From CAZROT01 sp964601895 (lineage in GTDB: Bacteria > Pseudomonadota > Gammaproteobacteria > Enterobacterales > Enterobacteriaceae): a DNA stretch of 64,000 nucleotides. This document shows, in pieces, positions 8,536 through 17,721 of the stretch. The position numbers and the translations under genes were made by a program. Numbering within the stretch: position 1 is the first letter of the stretch; each line of letters begins with the position of its first letter. The stretch is from positions 1-64,000 of the forward strand of contig CAZROT010000004.1 of assembly GCA_964601895.1 (NCBI GenBank). The letters are read 5' to 3'. The notes below the pieces were generated by a model. It worked only from the letters and a program-made list of their open reading frames with translations, searched no databases and was not told where the DNA came from.

Positions 8536-9162
8536 TTATTTTTTAGCTGCAGCAAAGCGTTTTTCTGCTTCATCCCAGTTCACTACGTCCCAGAATGCGT
8601 GAATGTAATCGGGACGCCGATTTTGATATTTCAGATAATAAGCGTGTTCCCATACATCGAGACCAATAATGGGATAACCAGAAACACCAGCAATCAACTC
8701 ACCCATCATAGGATTATCCTGGTTTGCAGTAGAAACAACCGCCAGCCTGCCATCTTCTTTTAACACCAGCCACGCCCAGCCAGAGCCAAAACGTGTCTGT
8801 GCTGCCTGAGTAAATTTTTCTTTAAATGCGTCCACACTGCCGAAATCACTGTCGATAGCCGCTTTCAATTTACCCTGCAACTGAGTACCGCATTTCAGTA
8901 TGGTCCAGAACAGGCTGTGGTTGACGTGCCCACCCGCATTATTACGCAAAACAGCCTGTTTTTCAGCAGGGACCTTATTCAGATTTTTGATCAACTCTTC
9001 AGCGCTCAATTCCGCCAGCGCAGGTAAATTCTCCAGGGCACCATTTGCATTGTTAACATAAGCCTGATGGTGTTTAGTATGATGAATTTCCATTGTCTGC
9101 CTGTCGAAGTAGGGCTCCAGTGCATCATAAGCATAGGGCAAAGCGGGTAGTGAATAACTCAT
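8536..9162 (-). CDS. sodA: Superoxide dismutase [Mn]
   Basis: Converts superoxide to hydrogen peroxide and oxygen in the cytoplasm. The start at 9162 gives MSYSLPALPYAYDALEP, matching E. coli SodA, and 208 residues (E. coli 206). An upstream frame extension has no family support. Metal ligands are visible: His27 in MEIHHTKHH, a second His in GGHVNHSLFW, then Asp and His in GLDVWEHAYY. GSGWAWLV and the closing NRRPDYIHAFWDVVNW are typical. Overall likeness is to the Mn enzyme SodA rather than the Fe enzyme SodB. In E. coli sodA is far from trkA, so the neighbourhood is rearranged. Confidence 0.95.
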   Translation of the reverse strand: MSYSLPALPYAYDALEPYFDRQTMEIHHTKHHQAYVNNANGALENLPALAELSAEELIKNLNKVPAEKQAVLRNNAGGHVNHSLFWTILKCGTQLQGKLKAAIDSDFGSVDAFKEKFTQAAQTRFGSGWAWLVLKEDGRLAVVSTANQDNPMMGELIAGVSGYPIIGLDVWEHAYYLKYQNRRPDYIHAFWDVVNWDEAEKRFAAAKK

Positions 9163-9349
9163 GGTAAGCATTCTCCAGTAGTAGAATAAACAACACAAAA
9201 ACGAACACAGTGTAAATCAGTTAAGCTCTTACCAGGGAATAAGCAGGTGATGATGGGATAGATTGCCCTTTTTCTCTTACCGGCATCCATAAGAATGGCT
9301 CTGCACCCTCAAACACATAAACTTTTCCGTGCTATAGTAAACCACTTGA

Positions 9350-9375
9350 ATCGCCTTCTTTCAACGGGAGGCGAT
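9350..9375 (+). promoter_or_regulatory. Perfect 7-bp hairpin upstream of the glycosylase gene
   Basis: ATCGCCT at 9350-9356 pairs with AGGCGAT at 9369-9375 around a 12-base loop, ending about 32 bases before ATG 9408. A possible -10 box TATAGT lies just before it near 9333. It could be an operator or an mRNA leader stem; no T run follows, so it is not a standard terminator. Confidence 0.35.
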
Positions 9376-9407
9376 ACCGTCATTAACATTAACAGAGATA
9401 TTTTTCG

Positions 9408-9836
9408 ATGCGCATCTGGTCTATAAGCCCAAAATATCTCGATTCAGCAGGACTGGTTGCTTTATGGAGGGAAGGGCTGCTTGCTCAGAAAGTGCTTCTC
9501 GAATTGACCAGAGGATACAAAAATCACCCTCAGCTAAACAGATTTCGTAGCACTACAGATCCAGCCATGGCCATTGGATGTTATCTTTCAGAAATAGCAA
9601 AGGATGCCTGCTCAAGAAATTACAAATTTGATGCTACAAAAATTGTTCATACTGGATGGCATCAAAAAATTCCTGTGCATCTCGGCCAGGTTGAATACGA
9701 ATGGCAACATCTTATGGAAAAACTGGCAAGGCGCAGTCCAGATGTTTACAGAAAAAACATGAACATCATTACTCCTGCAGTGCATCCCCTGTTTGAAATC
9801 GTTCCAGGAGGCCTCGAGGCATGGGAGCGACTATGA
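9408..9836 (+). CDS. Pyrimidine dimer DNA glycosylase family protein (T4 endonuclease V-like)
   Basis: 142 residues beginning MRIWSISPKYLDSAGLVALWREGLLAQKVL. This opening and the following GYKNHPQLNRF are typical of the Pyr_excise family (PF03013), related to phage T4 endonuclease V (DenV), which excises UV-induced pyrimidine dimers. The frame is intact and starts at ATG. E. coli K-12 has no gene of this kind in its sodA or dusA neighbourhood, so this is accessory, possibly of phage or plasmid origin. The dimer-specific activity is inferred from the family only; many members are annotated just as hypothetical. Confidence 0.75.
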   Translation: MRIWSISPKYLDSAGLVALWREGLLAQKVLLELTRGYKNHPQLNRFRSTTDPAMAIGCYLSEIAKDACSRNYKFDATKIVHTGWHQKIPVHLGQVEYEWQHLMEKLARRSPDVYRKNMNIITPAVHPLFEIVPGGLEAWERL

Positions 9837-9875
9837 CATCAGCCTGCCAGCGTGGTGTATCTCGATCATTCGTTA

Positions 9876-10301
9876 TTATTTAACAAAGTAGTATTGTGCG
9901 CTGTTAGCGCGTATGCCTCCTATGCCTGAATCCTGCTGATAAAAATAAGAACCCGCATTTTGATTATCACAAATCAGGGTTAAGGTATACTGAGCAGGTG
10001 TTCCTGCAAAGTTTTCACTTGCAGCGATAATGGCTATATTAGTGCTAATGCGTTGATAGCGGTAAGTTCCGTTATAATTACGTCCATTTCTTAATGTTTC
10101 ATAATGATATTTATCATCACTCTTATAATGCATCATATATACTTCACCAGACATCGGATTATCTGGTGTATACGATGAGGTATTTATCATAAGAATATCT
10201 TTATTTTTAATATCTTCTGGTAACGTACAACCAGCGTAACTGTAGTTGAATAGCAGAATAAAACTGCATATGCATATTCTTATCATCATCAGTGCCTTCA
10301 C
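9876..10301 (-). CDS. Small secreted protein of unknown function
   Basis: 141 residues. The N-terminus MKALMMIRICICSFILLFNYSYAG is a clear Sec signal peptide with likely cleavage after SYA. The mature part of about 118 residues contains two cysteines, which could form one disulfide in the periplasm, and is rich in Tyr, Asn and Ser. No family was recognised. It stands alone, convergent with the glycosylase gene and divergent from dusA. An alternative start is the Met at residue 5 or 6. Confidence 0.55.
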   Translation of the reverse strand: MKALMMIRICICSFILLFNYSYAGCTLPEDIKNKDILMINTSSYTPDNPMSGEVYMMHYKSDDKYHYETLRNGRNYNGTYRYQRISTNIAIIAASENFAGTPAQYTLTLICDNQNAGSYFYQQDSGIGGIRANSAQYYFVK

Positions 10302-10471
10302 TTTTACCGGTTAATTAATCTTCATTCAGTGCACCATTCGCGATTTTTGTTTCCCCCGTACACATACACTTAACTGTGTTATAGTACGCCATACTTTTCG
10401 TGCCTGTATCCTGGTATCGCTGGGATTTTATAACATACTCGAAAAAGCAAAAAATAAACCAGTAGATAACA

Positions 10472-11530
10472 ATGCACGAACGCGAAAATAAAGATACTGA
10501 AAAATCAATCATCACAGGCAACAATAGCAGCATAGCTACAAAATATAACGCTCAGCGTTTTTCCGTTGCACCCATGCTCAACTGGACAGACAGACACTGT
10601 CGCTACTTCCATCGTTTACTGACTCAACACGCGTTGCTTTATACCGAAATGATTACCGCCGATGCTATTATTCATAGCAAGGCAGACTATCTCGCTCACC
10701 ATGAACAGGAACACCCCGTAGCCTTACAACTGGGCGGGAATGATCCCCCGGCATTAGCATATTGTGCAAAATTAGCAGAATCACGTGGTTACCATGAGAT
10801 AAACCTCAACGTTGGCTGCCCTTCCGATCGCGTACAGAATGGTCGTTTCGGCGCCTGCTTGATGGCGCAGGCTTCACTGGTTGCTGACTGCGTCAAAGCC
10901 ATGCGTGATAGAGTGTCAATTCCAGTGACAGTGAAAACTCGTATCGGTATCGACTCGCAGGACAGCTATGATTTTTTATGTGAATTTATACACACAGTTG
11001 CCACTCGGGGCGGTTGTAATGTATTCATCATCCATGCCCGTAAGGCAATACTGGCCGGGCTCAGTCCGAAAGAAAACCGGGAAATACCTCCACTGGATTA
11101 CCCACGCGTGCGGCAGCTTAAAAAAGATTTTCCTGAGTTGACCATTGCAATTAATGGCGGCATCAAAACATTACAGGAAGCACAACAACATCTTGAATAC
11201 CTTGATGGGGTGATGATGGGACGTGAGGCCTGGCATAATCCTGCCATTCTGATGCACGTCGATCGCGAGTTATTTCATTCACAGGCACCAGTGAAAGATA
11301 CGGTCACAATTATAGAATCTTTCTATCCTTATATTGAACAGGAACTGTCCAAAGGAACTCATCTTGGGCATATGACACGACCTGCTCTGGGTCTGTTTCA
11401 TGGTCGACCCGGTGCGCGGCAATGGCGCCGTTATTTGAGCGAACACACACACAAACCCGGTGCAGATATCTCTGTCGTCAAGCGCGCACTTGCTCTGATC
11501 ACAGAGGCTGACATGCACAGTCAGCAATAA
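10472..11530 (+). CDS. dusA: tRNA-dihydrouridine(20/20a) synthase DusA
   Basis: FMN-dependent enzyme that reduces uridine 20/20a of the tRNA D loop. 352 residues, with an N-terminal extension of a few residues before the conserved FSVAPMLNWTDRHCRYF. The signature NLNVGCPSDRVQNGRFGACLM carries the active-site cysteine. VTVKTRIGID, HARKA and AINGGIK are the FMN-barrel motifs, and the C-terminal half keeps GARQWRRYLSE. Highly similar in order to E. coli DusA. It is convergent with psiE. Confidence 0.95.
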   Translation: MHERENKDTEKSIITGNNSSIATKYNAQRFSVAPMLNWTDRHCRYFHRLLTQHALLYTEMITADAIIHSKADYLAHHEQEHPVALQLGGNDPPALAYCAKLAESRGYHEINLNVGCPSDRVQNGRFGACLMAQASLVADCVKAMRDRVSIPVTVKTRIGIDSQDSYDFLCEFIHTVATRGGCNVFIIHARKAILAGLSPKENREIPPLDYPRVRQLKKDFPELTIAINGGIKTLQEAQQHLEYLDGVMMGREAWHNPAILMHVDRELFHSQAPVKDTVTIIESFYPYIEQELSKGTHLGHMTRPALGLFHGRPGARQWRRYLSEHTHKPGADISVVKRALALITEADMHSQQ

Positions 11531-11561
11531 CAGAAGCAATCTTTAACATCAGCTAAAAAAC

Positions 11562-11972
11562 TTATTCTTTTCGTTTTAAATAATCAGAATTGGATAACCA
11601 CAGCGTTGCCAGCAATAGCAGAATAGAGCCAGAATAAGCCAGCGTATCAACGGGATCTTCATGATCGATAATAATAAGACGAATGATCGCGGTAATACCA
11701 ATATAGATAAAATAATGCAGCGGAAAATGATAACCAGATTCGAAATACTTAACAATTAAGGCGATAAATTCAAAATAAAGAAAATAAATGACAATGCCTT
11801 CAAGCAGCAGATAAGACGATTGGGCAGTACTGTTGATAAATAATACCTGTATCAAATGCCATGTTTCTTTAAATAAGAAAATGACCAGAATAACAGCTAG
11901 TACCAGTAAGCTGATGCTTAATATCCGTTGCAAATTCTTCGCTATCAATAGAGAATTTGTTATTATGGCCAT
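11562..11972 (-). CDS. psiE: Phosphate-starvation-inducible membrane protein PsiE
   Basis: 136 residues, the same as E. coli PsiE. Four hydrophobic segments are visible, and the conserved block YFLYFEFIALIVKYFESG and FPLHYFIYIGITAIIRLII matches the family closely. It is an inner membrane protein. In E. coli it is induced by phosphate starvation and repressed by cAMP-CRP; its molecular function is unknown. It lies near pgi, as in E. coli. Confidence 0.92.
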   Translation of the reverse strand: MAIITNSLLIAKNLQRILSISLLVLAVILVIFLFKETWHLIQVLFINSTAQSSYLLLEGIVIYFLYFEFIALIVKYFESGYHFPLHYFIYIGITAIIRLIIIDHEDPVDTLAYSGSILLLLATLWLSNSDYLKRKE

Positions 11973-12075
11973 ACAGACTATCCTCAGCTGAATTAGAAAA
12001 TAGCGATAAATGAATATCGCTTACAACCTTAACATGCCATTGCAAAAATATCGCATAACACTAAGCCAGAAAATA

Positions 12076-13722
12076 TTAACACCAGCTTTTATAGCGATTG
12101 ATCAAACCATTCGTTGAACTGTCATGGCCGGAAATACTATGCTCAGTTTTTAACTCTGGCAGAATCCGACCAGCCAGCTGTTTACCTAACTCCACCCCCC
12201 ACTGATCAAAAGTATAGATGTTCAACATTGCTCCCTGAGCAAATATCTTATGCTCATATAACGCAATCAACATACCCAAACTAAACGGGGTAATTTTACG
12301 CAATAAAATGGAATTCGTCGGACGGTTACCCTGGAACACTTTAAACGGCACCACCTGTTCAATTTCCTGAAGCGGTTTTCCACTATCAGCATATTCAGCA
12401 CGTACTTCCTCATGAGATTTACCAAAAGCCAGCGCTTCAGTTTGTGCAAAAAAATGAGATAACAGCTTATGATGATGATCATCGAGGGGGTTATGGCTGA
12501 CAGCCGGAGCAATAAAATCACAGGGTATGAGTTTAGTTCCTTGATGGATAAGCTGATAAAACGCATGCTGACCGTTTGTTCCAGGCTCACCCCAGACAAT
12601 TGGCCCGGTTTGATAATTGACCGGCTCACCATTGCGATCAATACACTTACCATTAGATTCCATATTTCCTTGTTGAAAATAAGCAGCAAAACGATGCATA
12701 TATTGATCATAAGGCAAAATAGCCTCAGTTTCAGCACCGAAAAAATTACTGTACCAGATACTGATAAGTGCCAGCAGAACAGGCAAATTATGCTCTGTCG
12801 GTGTTTCGGCAAAATGCCTGTCCATAGCATGCGCACCACTCAATAACTCTTCAAAATGAGTAAATCCAATTGACAACGCAATGGGCAGACCAATCGCTGA
12901 CCAAAGAGAATAGCGTCCACCTACCCAATCCCAGAATTCAAACATGTTATTGATATCAATGCCAAATTCACTTACTGCTTTACTATTTGTAGACAATGCG
13001 ACGAAATGTTTGGCGACATGAGACGGTGAGCCCGCTGCCTGCAGGAACCAGTGACGAGCACTATGCGCGTTCGTCATGGTCTCCTGAGTCGTAAATGTTT
13101 TGGACGCAACAAGAAATAGTGTAGTTTCCGGATTGACTAATTTTAACGTTTCCACAATATGGGTAGCGTCAACATTAGAAACAAAATGCATATTCAGATG
13201 ATTTTTATACGGTTTTAAGGCTTCTGTAACCATATAAGGACCTAAATCTGAGCCACCAATGCCGATGTTGATAACATCAGTAATTGCCTTGCCACTATAG
13301 CCTTTCCAGCGGCCTGCAATCACCGTATCACAAAATGCCTTCATTTTAGCCAGTACTGCATTCACTGCTGGCATCACATCCTGACCATCTACCCGTATCG
13401 GGTTGTTCTTACGGTTACGCAGTGCAACATGCAACACAGCGCGATCTTCTGTACGATTTATTTTTTCACCTGAAAACAGGGCATTAATTGCGTCAACGAG
13501 ACAGGTTTCTCTTGCCAGGTCCTGCAATTTTCTCATTGTTTCTTGTGTAATCAGATTCTTGGAAAAATCCACCAACATTTCATCCTGAAATAAGATTGAA
13601 AATCGGGTAAAACGCTGGCTATCCTGGGCAAATAAATCACGCAGTTGTAAATTTTTTATTTGTGCAAAATGCTGCTGTAACGCTTTCCAGGCTGCAGTTT
13701 GACTTGGGTTAATATTTTTCAT
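12076..13722 (-). CDS. pgi: Glucose-6-phosphate isomerase
   Basis: Interconverts glucose 6-phosphate and fructose 6-phosphate in glycolysis. About 548 residues (E. coli 549), beginning MKNINPSQTAAWKALQ at the second of two adjacent Met codons. The PGI signatures are present: NIGIGGSDLGP, VASKTFTTQET, the GGRYSLWSAIGL block, GEPGTNGQHAF and, near the C-terminus, FDQWGVELGKQLA. The long open frames on the opposite strand are shadows of this gene. Confidence 0.97.
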   Translation of the reverse strand: MKNINPSQTAAWKALQQHFAQIKNLQLRDLFAQDSQRFTRFSILFQDEMLVDFSKNLITQETMRKLQDLARETCLVDAINALFSGEKINRTEDRAVLHVALRNRKNNPIRVDGQDVMPAVNAVLAKMKAFCDTVIAGRWKGYSGKAITDVINIGIGGSDLGPYMVTEALKPYKNHLNMHFVSNVDATHIVETLKLVNPETTLFLVASKTFTTQETMTNAHSARHWFLQAAGSPSHVAKHFVALSTNSKAVSEFGIDINNMFEFWDWVGGRYSLWSAIGLPIALSIGFTHFEELLSGAHAMDRHFAETPTEHNLPVLLALISIWYSNFFGAETEAILPYDQYMHRFAAYFQQGNMESNGKCIDRNGEPVNYQTGPIVWGEPGTNGQHAFYQLIHQGTKLIPCDFIAPAVSHNPLDDHHHKLLSHFFAQTEALAFGKSHEEVRAEYADSGKPLQEIEQVVPFKVFQGNRPTNSILLRKITPFSLGMLIALYEHKIFAQGAMLNIYTFDQWGVELGKQLAGRILPELKTEHSISGHDSSTNGLINRYKSWC

Positions 13723-13994
13723 CACAATACTCCGGATTTCAGGAAAACCAGGTGGCCAGATTTATGCTAGCCTGCCATCGAATTAGTTGCTGTGCTGTGT
13801 TTAATTATAGGGTTCGTGCGGGACAGTACCCTGCTCCAATGATATTTTTATCAAGCACCACCGACACTGACTATGATTTTAAAATAAAATTACAGCCAGG
13901 CGAATTCCAGGCAGCAGACAACCTCACCGGCACAGATAGCAATCTCTGGCGCATTACCTTAACAATAAAATAGCAAACAATCAGGAAACTCATT

Positions 13995-14915
13995 ATGTAT
14001 ATCGTCATTCCGGTCATTATTTTTGCTGCCATAGTGCTGGTATTTTCCAGTGTTAAGATTGTACCGCAGGGATTTCAATGGACAGTAGAGCGCTTTGGTC
14101 GTTATACCAGAACACTGGAACCTGGCCTGAACATATTGATCCCGTTCATGGATCGTATTGGCCGTAAAATTAATATGATGGAACAGGTACTCGATATCCC
14201 TTCACAGGAAGTTATTTCTCGCGATAATGCTAATGTTGCTATCGATGCAGTATGTTTTATTCAGGTCATTGATCCCATACGTGCTGCTTATGAAGTGAGC
14301 AATCTTGAGCTGGCCATTATTAACCTGACAATGACCAACTTTCGTACTGTATTAGGATCCATGGAATTAGATGAAATGCTCTCTCAACGCGATAACATTA
14401 ACAGCCGCCTGCTGCATATTGTTGATGAAGCTACCAATCCCTGGGGTGTGAAAATCACGCGTATTGAAATCCGCGATGTACGCCCACCTGCAGAGCTGGT
14501 CTCTGCGATGAATGCCCAGATGAAAGCAGAACGAACCAAGCGTGCTGATATCCTTGAAGCAGAAGGAGTACGTCAGGCAGCTATTTTACGTGCTGAGGGT
14601 GAAAAACAGTCTCAGATCTTAAAAGCTGAAGGTGAACGCCAGTCCGCATTTTTACAGGCAGAAGCCAGAGAGCGTGCTGCACAGGCTGAAGCCATGGCAA
14701 CCAAACTGGTTTCTGATGCCATCGCTGACGGCAACATTCAGGCCATTAACTATTTCATTGCACAAAAATATACAGATGCTTTGCAACAACTGGCTTCAGC
14801 AGATAATAATAAAGTTATCATGATGCCTCTGGAAGCAACTAATCTTATTGGTTCCATCGCCGGCATTAGCGAGCTGATTGGCTACAATAAAAAGAATAAG
14901 GAAAAATCATCATGA
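13995..14915 (+). CDS. qmcA: SPFH-domain membrane protein QmcA (stomatin/prohibitin family)
   Basis: 306 residues (E. coli 305). One N-terminal membrane segment (residues 2-20) is followed by the SPFH domain (VPQGFQWTVERFGRYTRTLEPGLN onward). A long Glu/Ala/Arg-rich coiled coil comes next, with repeated units of the type ILRAEGEKQSQILKAEGE around residues 190-240. These proteins form oligomeric microdomain scaffolds and in E. coli are linked to FtsH/HflKC quality control. The last codons overlap the NfeD-like gene by 4 bases, the standard SPFH-NfeD operon. Confidence 0.93.
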   Translation: MYIVIPVIIFAAIVLVFSSVKIVPQGFQWTVERFGRYTRTLEPGLNILIPFMDRIGRKINMMEQVLDIPSQEVISRDNANVAIDAVCFIQVIDPIRAAYEVSNLELAIINLTMTNFRTVLGSMELDEMLSQRDNINSRLLHIVDEATNPWGVKITRIEIRDVRPPAELVSAMNAQMKAERTKRADILEAEGVRQAAILRAEGEKQSQILKAEGERQSAFLQAEARERAAQAEAMATKLVSDAIADGNIQAINYFIAQKYTDALQQLASADNNKVIMMPLEATNLIGSIAGISELIGYNKKNKEKSS

Positions 14916-15361
14916 TTGAACAAATAGCTGCCCATCCCGTATGGTTCTGGCTTTCTCTCGGTGGTCTGCTACTGGCAGCTGAAATGCTGGGTGCCGGTGG
15001 TTATTCTTTATGGAGTGGTGTTGCGGCGATGATCGTCGGTATTGTTACAGGATTACTGCCATTAGGCTGGCAGGGTCAGGGGTTGCTATTTGCGCTACTG
15101 AGCATTGTAACCGCATACCTGTGGTGGTACTGGTTGAACAGATTTAACACCTTTCCTGCAGTGTCAGTTAATCAGCGCAATCACCAGCTCATTGGCCAGC
15201 GTGCGACCTTAACCGAATCGACCCGCGATGGCTATGGACGTGTCAGAATAGGTGATGGCAGCTGGCGTATCTGGTCAGAAACTGCTCTGCAAAGTGGCAG
15301 TGAAGTCGAAGTGATTGCCATTGATGGCATTACACTCAAAGTACGCCAGGTAGAGCCTTAA
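14912..15361 (+). CDS. ybbJ: NfeD-like membrane protein (YbbJ)
   Basis: 149 residues. Two or three hydrophobic segments in the N-terminal 80 residues (FWLSLGGLLLAAEMLG, WSGVAAMIVGIVTGLLPLG, LLFALLSIVTAYLWWYW) precede a C-terminal OB-fold-like part (LIGQRATLTE, GYGRVRIGDGSWRIWSE) typical of NfeD proteins. It overlaps qmcA by 4 bases and probably acts with it in the membrane. The convergent panC gene ends 48 bases downstream. Confidence 0.9.
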   Translation: MIEQIAAHPVWFWLSLGGLLLAAEMLGAGGYSLWSGVAAMIVGIVTGLLPLGWQGQGLLFALLSIVTAYLWWYWLNRFNTFPAVSVNQRNHQLIGQRATLTESTRDGYGRVRIGDGSWRIWSETALQSGSEVEVIAIDGITLKVRQVEP

Positions 15362-15409
15362 TATGAAAGCATGGGCAAAACTGCCGGAAATATCAATTTC
15401 ATCATTGCT

Positions 15410-16192
15410 TCATGCTTCTTTGCACATACCCGCTACCTCAAGGCGTATATTGTCTATCAACCTGACATTATCCAGCCATACCGCAGCCAGGCGGCGATGC
15501 CATCTGTCCACGACATAGTCCACAGTAAATCCTGCATCTACCAGACGTTCTGTTGCTTCCTGTGGATTCATGGCTTCTCGTAAGATAACCGGTAAACAGG
15601 CGGCTTTTCGGCGGCTGTCTGCAGATAAACGCGTATTCCTCGAACTCAGTGCCAGCTCATCTTTTGCACGCACAGTAGGACAGCCAACAATACTCACAGG
15701 AAGGAAGAGCGCCTGTGCCATCTTTTTGATCAACATAAGTTGCTGATAATCTTTTTCACCATAATAAGCCTGCGTGGGCTGGATAATATTGAGATGTTTT
15801 AGCACGATAGTCAGCATCCCGGTAAAATGCCCGGGCCTGAATTGCCCTTCCAGCTCCTGGCTCAATTCTGTTTCAGTAACCTGTATCTGATAACCATCTG
15901 CATACAGCTCACTTTCAGTTGGCAAAAATAAATAATCAACCTTTTGTCGCACCAGTAACTCTTTGTCTTCTTCCAGGGTGCGTGGATAAAGATGAAAATC
16001 GTCCAGACGGTTAAATTGCGCAGGATTGACAAAAATAGCAACAACAGTAATGTCATTTTCCTGTAAGGAACGCTGACATAAGCTCAGGTGACCCTGGTGC
16101 AGATGCCCCATGGTATGGACAAATCCTATAGTTTTACCCGCCAGCTGCTTTTGCAGCATACGCCAGTGAGCACCTTCAGTAACAATGTCCAT
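15410..16192 (-). CDS. panC: Pantothenate synthetase (pantoate-beta-alanine ligase)
   Basis: Joins pantoate and beta-alanine with ATP to give pantothenate. 260 residues, shorter than E. coli PanC (283). The adenylating motif is MGHLHQGH near residues 28-35. FVNPAQFN, RPGHFTGMLTIV, GEKDYQQLMLIK and LSSRN are all present. The wording (PAQFN..D..LYPRTLEED, LFLPTESELY, NPHTQ-type GEKDYQQ context) resembles Francisella-type PanC more than the E. coli enzyme. Two usually conserved positions differ: the motif is preceded by VHTMG instead of VPTMG. An AAGGAG site lies 12 bases before the ATG, inside panB, which it overlaps by 17 bases. It is the last gene of a panG-panB-panC run. Confidence 0.92.
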   Translation of the reverse strand: MDIVTEGAHWRMLQKQLAGKTIGFVHTMGHLHQGHLSLCQRSLQENDITVVAIFVNPAQFNRLDDFHLYPRTLEEDKELLVRQKVDYLFLPTESELYADGYQIQVTETELSQELEGQFRPGHFTGMLTIVLKHLNIIQPTQAYYGEKDYQQLMLIKKMAQALFLPVSIVGCPTVRAKDELALSSRNTRLSADSRRKAACLPVILREAMNPQEATERLVDAGFTVDYVVDRWHRRLAAVWLDNVRLIDNIRLEVAGMCKEA

Positions 16193-16961
16193 CTTCGGGA
16201 AACTCTCCTTGTTTTACTGAAGAAACAAACTGTTCAATACTGTTTTTAAACAGCTCACTGCCATTAAGAAAATGTTTGACAAACCTGGGTTTGAACGCGT
16301 CATTCAGGCCTAATAAATCCTGCCAGACCAGTATCTGGCCATCAGTAAAAGGGCCGGCGCCAATACCGAGCGTTGGAATCGTCAGTGCCTGGGTGATTTC
16401 CTGTGCCAGCGGTGCGGGAATGCACTCCAGCACCAGCGCAAAGCATCCCGCTTCCTGCAAAGCGCGCGCATCCTCGAGCAGGCGATGCGCAGCAAAAGTG
16501 GTCTTACCCTGTACCTTATAACCACCCAATATATGAACGAACTGAGGCGTTAATCCAATATGTCCCATAACAGGGACACCGGACTGCACCAGATGCTTCA
16601 CCAGAGATTCATTACCGGCAGCCCCTTCTAACTTTACCGCATCGGCACCTGCCTGCATTAAAGCATGCACAGCAGCAACATTATCACTTAGCGCGCCACG
16701 ATAGCTCAGAAAAGGCAGGTCACTGATGATAAACATCTCTTCTGCACCACGTCGCACGGCCGCGGTATGCAGTTTCATCATCGCAAGCGTGGCCGACAGG
16801 GTATCTTTAAAGCCATGCAGGGTTGTCGCCACACTATCGCCGACCAGCAGGCAATCCACCGACGTATCTGCCAGAATACGCGCACTGGTATAATCGTAAC
16901 AGGTAAGCATGGTGATTTTTTCGTGATTCTGCTTTTTATTATAAAAATCAGGTAATTTCAT
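16176..16961 (-). CDS. panB: 3-methyl-2-oxobutanoate hydroxymethyltransferase
   Basis: Transfers a hydroxymethyl group from methylene-THF to alpha-ketoisovalerate, giving ketopantoate, the first committed step. 261 residues (E. coli 264). Conserved elements: KITMLTCYDYTSARI at the N-terminus, CLLVGDSVATTLHG with the metal-binding Asp, ADAVKLEG, MGHIGLTPQ, LECIP with the catalytic Glu, and IPTLGIGAG. It overlaps panG by 14 bases and panC by 17, so all three are translated from one message. Confidence 0.94.
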   Translation of the reverse strand: MKLPDFYNKKQNHEKITMLTCYDYTSARILADTSVDCLLVGDSVATTLHGFKDTLSATLAMMKLHTAAVRRGAEEMFIISDLPFLSYRGALSDNVAAVHALMQAGADAVKLEGAAGNESLVKHLVQSGVPVMGHIGLTPQFVHILGGYKVQGKTTFAAHRLLEDARALQEAGCFALVLECIPAPLAQEITQALTIPTLGIGAGPFTDGQILVWQDLLGLNDAFKPRFVKHFLNGSELFKNSIEQFVSSVKQGEFPEDGHCY

Positions 16962-17721
16962 GCATTTTTCCCCGAGTCTGGTGATAAAAATCGATAAAAC
17001 TTTGATACAAATCCTGGAATGGACTGTCTGATAACGCGGCTAAATGTTTTTTGATGGTTACCCTGTCATCCCGTACTAAAGGCCCCGTTAAGGCAGAATC
17101 AGGATGATTAATTAAATTTTCAGTCTGCTGGCGTAACCAGGCATGCGCGACAGCAGGGGGAAGATGAAATTCCTGTTGTAATGTACTAAATAATGTCTGC
17201 CACATCAGGCAGCTTAAATTTCCAGAGAGCGCACAGAGCGCATGATATTTTGCTTTATGTGACTTGTGAATGCACACATGTGGATTGGCAAGCCCCGGTA
17301 GCAGCCTGTCAAAGGCGGGAGCATCATGCTCCACAACAAAAGGAATAGCCTGATAGGTAGCAGGTGTATACAGACCCTGATTAAAACTAAATAGTGGGTG
17401 CACACCGTAAGCATAATCGCTCACCAGACTACCTGAGCAGTGAAGCAGCAGGGCATTGGTATGCATGAGATGCTGTTTAATAAAGGATTCAATAGCGTCA
17501 TCCCTGATAAGCAACATAATATGGCTGCTGGAATGAATGAGTCTGTCCAGTTCCCTCAATGACTGCCGGCGACACCAGGTATGAAACGGCAGCGGTATCG
17601 ATGCAAAATAACAGTTCAGATGGCTTGCTACCCGGCCATCACCGATTAACAGGTAGTGGAATGATGAAGATGTCGCTGTTGTGCTGGTGTTTTGTCGTAC
17701 GGATACTCCTGTGCTGTTCAT
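16948..17721 (-). CDS. panG: PanG-type ketopantoate reductase (Rossmann-like/DUF2520)
   Basis: 257 residues, with AAGGAG just before the ATG. The nucleotide-binding motif GDGRVASHL lies near residues 27-35, HCSGSL near 95, and the DUF2520 C-terminal part carries SALTGPLVRDDRVTIKKHL near residues 212-230. DUF2520 proteins in pantothenate operons were named PanG after the Francisella enzyme that replaces PanE as ketopantoate reductase (NADPH-dependent ketopantoate to pantoate). Its place upstream of panB and panC and the absence of panE here support that role. The name rests on family plus context. Confidence 0.82.
   Translation of the reverse strand: MNSTGVSVRQNTSTTATSSSFHYLLIGDGRVASHLNCYFASIPLPFHTWCRRQSLRELDRLIHSSSHIMLLIRDDAIESFIKQHLMHTNALLLHCSGSLVSDYAYGVHPLFSFNQGLYTPATYQAIPFVVEHDAPAFDRLLPGLANPHVCIHKSHKAKYHALCALSGNLSCLMWQTLFSTLQQEFHLPPAVAHAWLRQQTENLINHPDSALTGPLVRDDRVTIKKHLAALSDSPFQDLYQSFIDFYHQTRGKMHEIT

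Noticed and set aside
12267..12839. Long frames on both strands inside pgi
   Set aside because: They overlap a well-conserved pgi frame, have no family features and are shadows.
13752..13973. 73-codon frame between pgi and qmcA
   Set aside because: No family likeness, no clear ribosome site, and it covers the divergent promoter region.
14560..14720. Repeated AEGE-type units in qmcA as a DNA repeat
   Set aside because: They are codons of the normal SPFH coiled coil and not a separate repeat element.
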